Position numbers and translations under genes: made by a program
Shown here: positions 56,517 to 64,000 of the stretch, piece by piece
Layout: each line of letters opens with the position of its first letter
Numbering within the stretch: position 1 is the first letter of the stretch
Notes under the pieces: generated by a model
The model's input: only the letters and a program-made list of their open reading frames with translations
Database searches by the model: none
What the model was told of the DNA's origin: nothing
Origin: Chamaecyparis obtusa
Taxonomy: Eukaryota > Streptophyta > Pinopsida > Cupressales > Cupressaceae
Length of the DNA: 64,000 nucleotides
Direction of reading: 5' to 3'
Assembly (NCBI GenBank): GCA_027943335.1
Contig: BSBK01006395.1
Coordinates: 1 to 64,000 of the forward strand

Positions 56517-57446
56517 GGATATGTTGGATGCATGACTTGATACTGTGTCGAATGAAATGCTATGCATGGGTTCTTGCATAGACATTTTGAGGTGAGTTGT
56601 TCTCTTGAGTACGGATTGGGTAAGCTTGTCGGATGCAATACTGGTTGTTAGATAAGGGAGTCATTGTTCTGAGGTGTAGCTTAGAGCTATGCTGGTCTCA
56701 TTGGAGCTAGTGATGAACTTGGAGTCAATAAACTTGGGGCTGTAAGATGAACTAGGCGTTCATAGTTGTTAGGATTATGTTGCGAGCTAGTTACTCATAG
56801 TTGTGGTGTAGGCAAGGCTTGGAGCTGAGCTGAGGTGTAATCTAGACTGCTTAAGGTAGTATGGGCTGCTTTGTGTAGAGTGGTGTAGGTTCTTGTTGGG
56901 GACTTGATTCGAGGTGAAATCGATTGGGTCTAGGAATGGAGGTATGGGGTTTTGACGGGATAGATTTGGGAATATTTGTGAGCTGGTGGTTCAGTGAGCT
57001 GATGTTAGAACTACATGTGACTTTGAGCTACATTGGATGCAAGTATGTAGGAGGTTTTCATGAGATCAGCTCGTGCAGGCCATAAGTCCAAACCTGAACG
57101 CAGGTCCACATCTTAAGGGTGACTCATAGGTTGGGAAGTTCTCTAGCTCGGTTCTTGAGGTGACTTTTTGGATGACAACATGGTAGATAGGCCATAAGGA
57201 GATGATTTATGAAGTTGAAAAGAAGGTTGAAGTCTTGGGTGAAGATATGGTGTTTGGGAAGCACTAGGTGCACTTGGGGTAGCCTAGAAGGTGAGTCCTT
57301 GAGGGGGGCTTTGGAAGTAAGAAGTTATTACATCTTGAGGTAGATTGTTGTCTAACATGTTGGATCATCTTTGTTGGGAGAGTTGGATAATTAAGAGAAG
57401 ACTCAAACAAACATGGTGCATCATTCCCACCATTTATCTCAGTCAT
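56517..57446 (-). pseudogene. Degenerate gag-like or unknown ORF behind a minus-strand primer site
   Basis: Minus strand from ATG at 57446 (MTEINGGNDAPCLFESS), about 280 bp inside the primer site at 57727. The frame is open for 60 codons and then runs on, with some ten scattered stops, to about 56517. The translation is Ser/Thr/Pro-rich with no zinc knuckle or enzyme motif. Its position suggests a leader-proximal gag; I do not recognise the family, and a second frame is similarly open, so frameshifts are likely. Confidence 0.3.
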
Positions 57447-57726
57447 CTTCTATATTGAGCCTTGTTGGACAAGGCATAAGAGGAGTTCAACTTTGATCAC
57501 CAAATCATGCTTAGAATACCTTGTGAGGTGAGCATACTTAAGCAAGTTTGTGGTTTCTAGTCAATAGAGACAACCCTAAAAAATGATACACTAAACATTA
57601 AAGATGAACAAAAACACAATTAAAACTTTAAATTAGCACACATGCACACATGGTGTCATGGAGTAAAAAATGTTGATGGGGAAAAAATGTATGAGTTGCA
57701 CGAAAATTTGTAAGAATTTTGATATC

Positions 57727-57738
57727 GCTCTGATACCA
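57727..57738 (-). promoter_or_regulatory. Primer binding site of a minus-strand LTR element
   Basis: The minus strand reads TGGTATCAGAGC, an exact plant tRNA-iMet complement, directly beside the LTR-like start at 57739. Confidence 0.75.
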
Positions 57739-58220
57739 TGTAAGAATTTTTCTAAGGCAAAGAATAAATGCCAAGATCTAGAAGCTCAAGAGATAGCACA
57801 AAAGAGATAGGCAAAATGATCAAATAATTGATTATAGCCAATTGAATTGAATACAAAGTAGGAGTGCCTAAATATATAGGCAATGCAATAAGACTACATG
57901 ATAATGAGATGATAAGATATCACCCACACAAGGTGGAATCACATGTCCACCAAAGGTGGATCATCCTCCATTGTACATGAAAGTATGTGCAACATGTACA
58001 ACAATGAGAGGATGATAATGTGATAAGAGTACTAAAGGTGGATCTCACACACAAAGAGGTATGTGATGACAACTGTCACACCTAAAGTGGAAATTCTCCT
58101 AACCATGTGCTAAAATGAAATGCAAACTCCTAGGTGTCACAATGACAACTAATATGCAAATGCATTATCCTAAGTAAACTTAAGTAAAGTGTAATTATTA
58201 AATACTTAATTACACCAACA
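57739..58220 (-). repeat. Probable 5' LTR of a truncated minus-strand retroelement
   Basis: Plus-strand start TGTAAGAATTTTTC, end about CACCAACA; adjoins a perfect iMet primer site. No second LTR is seen to the left, so the element is truncated, perhaps near 54695-56500. The outer border is approximate. Confidence 0.55.
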
Positions 58221-59568
58221 AAAATATTACTAACAAATCATAATGATAATGGCTTGATTTCTTTCCCATAGCCTTCAGTGGGTGAGAAAAATCATCAGTT
58301 CTATGATAAAATCAGCTATATAAAAATTTCATACGAAGATTATAAAACAACTACTCACAAAAGGTTTACATTGTTACTAACCTTTGTCATGGTTGGATAT
58401 CTTATTATTAGTTGAAAGTAAATACCTGACACACAACATCTACATAGTTAAAATGAGTGTTTGTTATTATATTATAGAATCAATATACACAACAAAAATA
58501 GCATTCCAAGATGGTTGATAAAATTATTTGAAACACGGATAACTGAAGAATGCAGAGAGAGCAGGAGTGCAAGATGGGTTTCTCCAAAACTTGATTAAAG
58601 TAAATTATATATGATGTGCACAATTGCTTATGAGACCCATATCCAAAGACAAGGAACCAAAGGATAACCTTTACCTTTGGGGTTGAATATTCTTCTCAAG
58701 AAGTAGGGATGTATGATCATGCCTAAGCTTTAAAGCCTTCAATCAAAGCATAAATGTCAGTGAAGCAATTCATGAACAACAAGCTATGTTGTAGTGCAAA
58801 TTTTCAAGTAGAACAAGCATTTTCTAAACAAGAACAAAGGATTTTCATCAGTAATTAGCAGTCCATAATGAGTAAGTAGTGACATCCATTCAAGAAACAA
58901 TAATAAATAGAAGGTTGTTCATTAAGAATAGCAGATAGATGATAAAGAAGTGTATTCAAAAGTGGAACAATGGGTTTTATCAAAGAAAAGTGGGTATCAT
59001 GGTTCAAAACATCAAGATTTATATGAGAAACTTCAAGTTTCATGATAAGAGGTGGGGTTTCCTTTGTTATAAGATCTTCATGCTTTAGATAAGGATTATT
59101 TTCTAAGCTCTCATTTTTTAAGACAGAGATTAATTTTCTTGATACGGTAGATTCATTCAATGGGTTTTTCAACAATTCATGGTGTTCATTATTCTAACAC
59201 TAGACATCATTGTCCTTGGGATAATCTCACTATTTCAAAGATATGAGATCTTTGTACTGGTACTCAATCTAGAAACCCTCATAGGTAAAGCCACTCTAGC
59301 AAATCTCCACAAAAATCCCTTCTGGCCTCCACTACATATACGTCTTCTCATAATCTAAAAACTCTCCATCATTGATTCTCATCAATGTACAAATAAAATT
59401 GTGACAGAAAATGCTTAATCCCTAATTCAATATTTGATGAATATAATTGTGACAGAACACTTAAAGAATATGGAAAGCTCACAATGTTTAGAGACACACT
59501 TGACTCCAAGTGCCATGTACAACAAAAATAATTTGTCCAATTTGGATAGTAAGTCTAATTTAACTATT

Positions 59569-59571
<3 letters not shown>
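58221..59571. other. No gene recognised
   Basis: AT-rich spacer. The minus-strand frame 58855-59175 (106 codons) has no recognisable motif and a codon composition like its surroundings; probably chance. Confidence 0.5.

Positions 59572-59618
<47 letters not shown>
59572..59618. repeat. (TA)n microsatellite
   Basis: Uninterrupted alternating AT run of about 47 bp. Confidence 0.95.
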
Positions 59619-59621
<3 letters not shown>

Positions 59622-60300
59622 TTGAAAATTGACACAATAAAAAGTGACATCGTAATGAAAATTGAAAATTACAACTTACATTATTTAGTGTAAGTTTTGG
59701 ATGCAAATCCCAAAATTTCACATACAAAATAAAATTTGGCAAGTGATCCTTCTTAGCTATTGTTGTTGGTATGTATTTTAATCTAAAACAGCAGAAACTA
59801 AGAAATATTGCTTGCCAACATCTATTGAATACAGGGTACTCCAACCATTTCCATCATGATAACTCTCCATCATTGATTTTGATCATCATTGAGATTTTTA
59901 TACGAGCATTGGGGCTTACACTTTCAGAAAAGGCAGGTGAAACATTAACAACTCTATTTTCTCGAAGTTTGCATTTATGAATTAAATCCAATATGCTCTT
60001 GTGTGATCCATTATGCTCTTGTATGATCCCAAACCTACAAGGAGCAAAAGGTATGATGTCAAATGTGTTATCAAGCACTAACCAAATGATCACTAGCACA
60101 TTTTGTGCATGGATGAGAAACAGTATCCAAAGTTTCTAAATTCTAAGAAGAGGTATGAGTGGAGGCCAAAGAAGGGATATTTGTGAAGGTTTTATAGAGC
60201 TTCTCCTTAAATTATTGAGCTTCTCTTTGTTTCAAGAATAGTTTAACATTCTCTATTTAATAGGGCCAACCATGTTAAGGTGGAAGTTCATCTGGCCCCT
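59619..60300. other. No gene recognised
   Basis: AT-rich, with short overlapping ORFs on both strands (59771-60099) that shadow each other; nothing supportable. Confidence 0.5.
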
Positions 60301-60301
60301 C

Positions 60302-60402
60302 CTAGGAGCCTCTTATGACCCTTTATGACATTTTAAGACCTCTAAGATGTATTCTTAGGTCCATCGTAAAGGGTCGTAAAGGGTCATAAGGGGTCCTAGG
60401 AC
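60302..60402. repeat. Imperfect stem-loop of CCCTTTATGAC / GTCATAAGGGG type
   Basis: CCTAGGAGCCTCTTATGACC near 60302 pairs with GGTCATAAGGGGTCCTAGG near 60384. It lies just outside the large hairpin that follows. Confidence 0.65.
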
Positions 60403-60404
60403 AC

Positions 60405-60841
60405 AATAGCTGAGAAACATAAATGTAAGCATCATGGTCACAATTTTTTGGAAACACAACATAATTGAGTGGTATACCCAGATGATGCAACACAACCACT
60501 ACTCCTCCAGTTCCAAGTCGATACTGCAGGATCCAAAACCCATAGATAAGTAATAAATTTAGAGAGCGAAGGAGGAGGGCCATAATGACCAAAATAATAT
60601 AGGGACCCTCTATTATTTTGGTCGTTATGGCCCTCCTCCTTCACTCTCTAAATTTATTACTTATCTATGGGTTTTGGATCCCGTAGTGTCAACTTGGAAC
60701 TAGAGGAGTAGTAGTTGTGTTGCATCATCTAGGTATACCACTCAATTACGTTGTGTCTCCAAAAAATTGTGACCATGATGCCTACATTTATGTTTCTCAT
60801 CTGTTGTGATATCTACATTTATGTTTCTCAGCTATCGTGTT
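60405..60841. repeat. Long inverted repeat (foldback or MITE-like hairpin)
   Basis: Left arm about 60405-60599, right arm 60611-60808, with only 11 bp (TAGGGACCCTC) between them. The arms match over almost 195 bp with scattered changes, for example TAAATTTATTACTTATCTAT on both. After the right arm the outermost 30 bp (CTACATTTATGTTTCTCA) are duplicated again up to 60841. No transposase is present. Confidence 0.93.
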
Positions 60842-60890
60842 TATGTGCATGTTCTTTATGTATTTGGCTTCTCTCCCTCACATCCAAAAT

Positions 60891-60980
60891 AAGATTTTCC
60901 CACTCTGAATCAAGAATGCACGTGCAATAGGTATGTATGTTTTATGAAAAACCTATCCACAACAGAGTGGGAAAACATCT
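60891..60980. repeat. Short inverted repeat AAGATTTTCCCACTCTG
   Basis: 60891-60907 pairs with CAGAGTGGGAAAACATCTT (about 60963-60980) across about 55 bp, one base bulged. The right arm overlaps the start of a CATCTTTCTAGCCTGGGC terminus. Confidence 0.7.
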
Positions 60981-61015
60981 TTCTAGCCTGGGCCTGGATC
61001 CTTCGATAATAAGGT
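60976..61015. repeat. Extra copy of the foldback terminus
   Basis: CATCTTTCTAGCCTGGGCCT and GGATCCTTCGA recur at 61874 in the same orientation and at 62490-62520 inverted. Confidence 0.75.
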
Positions 61016-61657
61016 TAATTTTTAATTTTGTTTAATTTTATATTGAAAATCATAACGAAGTTATAAACAACAAAAAAGTTTATGAGTTTATCAAAATATT
61101 TCCAACGTATCTACTTGAAATTCTAAAAAAAAAATTAGTATCTACAATAGCCCTTTGTTAACCACATTTATGCATATGGCCCCAAAAAAGTAGTGCACAA
61201 ACTAAACAAAGAAGGCATCGCAGAATTATGATTTCTGCTTTCGCCATTGAAGCAATCTTGGTGGCACTAGCTGCCTCTCAAGCCTTGCACAAGTTGCACT
61301 CATTTCCTAGATCAAGTATAGATGTATATGGGGTAGATGTAAATGTGGTTTCATCAACCCACCAAAAGTATTGACATCTACTATTTCTCTGCAATACCAA
61401 ATGTACATTAGTTCTTCATAAAATGATAGTTGTCACATTATTTTTAAACATAAAATATAATTACGTATCCAAACTTTTTTCCTATCTGGGCAAACCCAAA
61501 ATTGACGCCCAGGATTACTTGTTGTTCATGACGTCTTCAATATGCATGGGCCAACACCACTTTGACACATAGGCACATTGACCGAAGTCATTGATGCTAT
61601 TTCGACAAATATTGCATTATCACAAATATTGCATTGTCATTATTTTGTTCATTCATA
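61016..61657. other. No gene recognised
   Basis: AT-rich spacer. A short open run near 61230-61310 (GCTTTCGCCATTGAAGCAAT) has no motif. Confidence 0.45.
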
Positions 61658-61860
61658 CTAATTATAATTACAATAAAAAGAAACATACTAATGTAGACTT
61701 GCACATTTTTTGGCTAAGTTGAAGTCTTTGGTTTAAATCACTAGACACTCAAAACAAAATGACAAACCAAAGACAACCATGCAATAAAAAGCAATTACTA
61801 AGGAACCAAGGAACTAATTATAATTGCAATAAAAAGTAACATACTAATGTAGACAAAATC
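61658..61860. repeat. Pair of 48-bp direct repeats
   Basis: CTAATTATAATTACAATAAA...ACATACTAATGTAGAC at about 61658-61705 and, with a few changes, at 61812-61857. Confidence 0.8.
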
Positions 61861-61874
61861 TCAAATGGGAAGAC

Positions 61875-62520
61875 ATCTTTCTAGCCTGGGCTTGGATCCT
61901 TCGACAATTAGCTTCATAATAAATGAATTAGATGAGAGTTGAGCAATTAGCTTCCCAAGAAAAATCTCATAAATCTCATAAAATCCTCATGTGCCCTTTG
62001 TGTGTACCTAAATGATATATTTGAAACAAGGGTAAAGCTAAAAGAAGTTAATTTTGCATCATGTAGTCTGTAGTTGTTGCAGCAGTAGAGCATTAGGCAC
62101 CACCTTCAGCACAATATGATCATCACTAGATAGGTCTATATGTTTTATGAAGTATGGTCATTGTATGAATTTGAAGTAGATGACTTACCACTAAAGGTAC
62201 TAAGGAAACAAGAACAGCAACTACAACGACCAAACTTCATAAAACATATAGACCTATCTAGTGATGATCATATTGTGTTGAAGGTGGCACCTAATGCTCT
62301 ACTGCTACAACAACTATAGACTATGATGAAAAATTAACTTCTTTAAGCCTTATCCTTGTTGTTTCAAATATATCATTTAGGTACGCACAGAGGGCACATG
62401 AATTGGGGTACACATAGTTCATTTATGAGATTTTTCTTGGGAAGCTAATTGCTTAGCTCTCATCTACTTCATTTATTATGAAGCTAATTTTTGAATGATC
62501 CAGGCCCAGGCTAGAAAGAT
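61875..62520. mobile_element. Foldback element with 280-bp inverted arms
   Basis: Left arm 61875-62153 and right arm 62234-62520 are inverted copies with an 80-bp spacer. Shared words include ATCTTTCTAGCCTGGGC, GAAGCTAATTT/AATTAGCTTC, CTATAGTTGTTG-like and TAGACCTATCTAGTGATGAT. No coding capacity. A clear target duplication was not found. Confidence 0.85.
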
Positions 62521-62705
62521 CAAAACTTATAATACCAATCAATGAATGCTTTTCCTATCAATGTTGCATTGAATAGAGAGTTTAATAATATAAACACCAG
62601 ACTATGTCTTCACAAGCAGAGAAGTGACTGTTTGTAAAGAATTAAAAGTGTATTGCTTGGTAGTTCATTACATTGTCTTCTTCGATCATACACACCTCCC
62701 CACAA
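62518..62705. repeat. 188-bp direct repeat, copy 1
   Basis: GATCAAAACTTATAATACC to CACACCTCCCCACAA; matches 63560-63747 with about a dozen differences. It starts at the exact right edge of the foldback element. Confidence 0.88.
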
Positions 62706-62922
62706 CTTCTAAGACTCCTCTCCCATAAGAATCCTCTCCCATAGTGATAGAAGATAGATCCATTTTTTGCATAACCTAAAGTCATCGTATTCCATGAGAG
62801 TGCATCTTTTGAGAATTTTTTTTGAACGTTTCAAGGGACTAGTAGTTCTACAATTAAATCATCATAACCTTCCCATTACTTAACTGTCACACATGGCACA
62901 GACTATCTTCAAACTGATAATA

Positions 62923-63235
62923 TGTTGCATGTGTAGTAAAAAACTATTATTAATTGGTAGATTAAATGCAGATAATTACTAATAGATTAAGCATATTATT
63001 ACTAATAGATTAATCATATTATTACTATGTTTAATGTTCCATTTAAATGCTAGTATATAAAGAAGGCAATCAGAAGACAATGAAGATTTGTCTGACCAAT
63101 AGTCTATCGAATTAGACCTTTATTTGGCTAGGTCAAATCTTCCTTTGTGTTAGCAGTCTATCTGGTTGTAACAGTATTAAGTTTTTGTTAATATATGGAA
63201 ATCCCATGAACTCTAAGTGCCCAATTCATCCAACA
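62923..63235 (+). repeat. Possible 313-bp solo LTR
   Basis: Begins TGTTGCATGTG and ends CATCCAACA (inverted TGTTG/CAACA ends), with a TATA-like box (TATATAAAGAAGG, about 63053) in the middle. No matching flanking duplication (TAATA and ACTGG), so this is tentative. Confidence 0.3.
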
Positions 63236-63559
63236 ACTGGATCCCACATGGTTTTTGTCTACTACTGTAGTCAAGTTTCATCTTGTCTGGTTGAATACAT
63301 ATGAAATATTCAACCTAGGGGATCATTGTTCAAAAAGAAAAATAACCTTCCCAACTTTGAGCTATTGAAATCTTATAAAGCATTTCCTTAACTCACCTTT
63401 CACACAGTGGCATTGAATCCCAACGGTGAAAATGTGAGTTAGGGCCACATCTTCCAATAAAGATTGTTTGCATGCCAAGAACTGTACAGGAATAGTCAAT
63501 AAAAGGATTGAAATTATTTTATTTTAAGACTTCAAAACAATATAATCAGTACATGGAAT

Positions 63560-63747
63560 GATCAAAACTTATAATACCAATCAATAAATGCTTTTCCTAT
63601 CAATGTTGTATTGAATAGAGAGTTTAATAATATAAACACCAAACTGTGTCTTCACAAGCAGAGAAGTGACTGTCTGTAAAGAATTAAAAGTTTATTGCTT
63701 GGTAGTTCATTACATTGTCTTCTTCAACCATACACACCTCCACACAA
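63560..63747. repeat. 188-bp direct repeat, copy 2
   Basis: Partner of 62518-62705. Confidence 0.88.
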
Positions 63748-63897
63748 GAAGGACTAAAACCAAACCATAGGATGGTCTAGGAATTTAGAAGACATGCTTT
63801 ATTACAAAGAAAAACAAAATATAGAACTCAAGTCCCAAAGAAAAATGGAATGGCCTAGGTGCCCTGCACCAATACACCCCCATCCCACCATCCACAC

Positions 63898-64000
63898 CCA
63901 TCCACTCATGTCAAGATCTTGTCCAAAGATTTGGTTTTATTGATGAACATTTGCTTGGATTCAACATGATTTTGGACAAGATCTTGACATGAGTGGATGG
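63898..64000. repeat. Perfect 30-bp inverted repeat at the window edge
   Basis: 63898-63927 (CCATCCACTCATGTCAAGAT and on) is the exact reverse complement of 63971-64000, with 43 bp between. The arms may extend past the window. Confidence 0.95.

Noticed and set aside
58855..59175. 106-codon minus-strand ORF as a gene
   Set aside because: No recognisable domain and AT-rich composition like the spacer; chance length is plausible.
60323..60644. ORFs of 68-89 codons in the left arm of the hairpin
   Set aside because: They are overlapping frames through an inverted repeat; no conserved motif.
1..64000. Bacterial-type operon, defence system, phage or CRISPR array
   Set aside because: The sequence is plant transposon DNA with introns; the regular repeats (32925-33215, 2058-2260) lack spacers of constant length and cas genes.

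Overview
The window looks like plant nuclear DNA made almost entirely of transposable elements nested inside one another. The evidence is Ty3/gypsy and Ty1/copia retrotransposons with tRNA-iMet-type or TGGCGCC primer sites, a CACTA (En/Spm) DNA transposon with Transposase_21, DUF4218 and DUF4216 modules, GT-AG introns inside transposon genes, AT-rich spacers and many C-to-T style stop codons. A large repeat-rich genome such as a conifer or other gymnosperm would fit, but that is an inference. I see no intact host gene, tRNA or rRNA gene, CRISPR array or bacterial-type operon.

Layout. 1-about 3800: the 3' part of a decayed gypsy element with a G-patch ORF, a tandem repeat and a 3' LTR. 4556-6162: a stop-ridden chromovirus pol 3' end, followed by its 3' LTR. 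That LTR was split by a copia element (6480-38257, minus strand, target-site duplication TGTGT). The copia element was itself hit at least three times: by a chromovirus (10183-16134), by a 17.2-kb CACTA element (16196-33435, TTT duplication) and by a solo LTR (34893-35768, inside gag). The CACTA element was invaded by a pol-less LTR element (20941-26074, ATTCA duplication) that landed in an intron of its transposase gene. After removal of the inserts the copia element is about 7.7 kb, a normal length, which supports the reconstruction.

38263-40302 holds the rest of the split LTR and a loose CACTA end. 40303-54689 is a young, nearly complete 14.4-kb Tat-type gypsy element (1005-bp LTRs that look almost identical, CTAAT duplication) with gag, protease, RT, two RNase H modules and integrase in one frame broken by three stop codons. 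54690-64000 contains an LTR and primer site of a further minus-strand element, long inverted repeats and direct repeats, with no recognisable protein gene.

Most interesting points: the CACTA element carries a multi-exon gene with a divergent SET (lysine methyltransferase-like) domain just downstream of the transposase, with splice sites of matching phase. The Tat element has two clusters of an ATCGC-rich repeat in its leader and combines an RS-like tract in gag with a G-patch in pol. The right end of the window has a near-perfect long hairpin (60405-60841) that could produce double-stranded RNA if transcribed.
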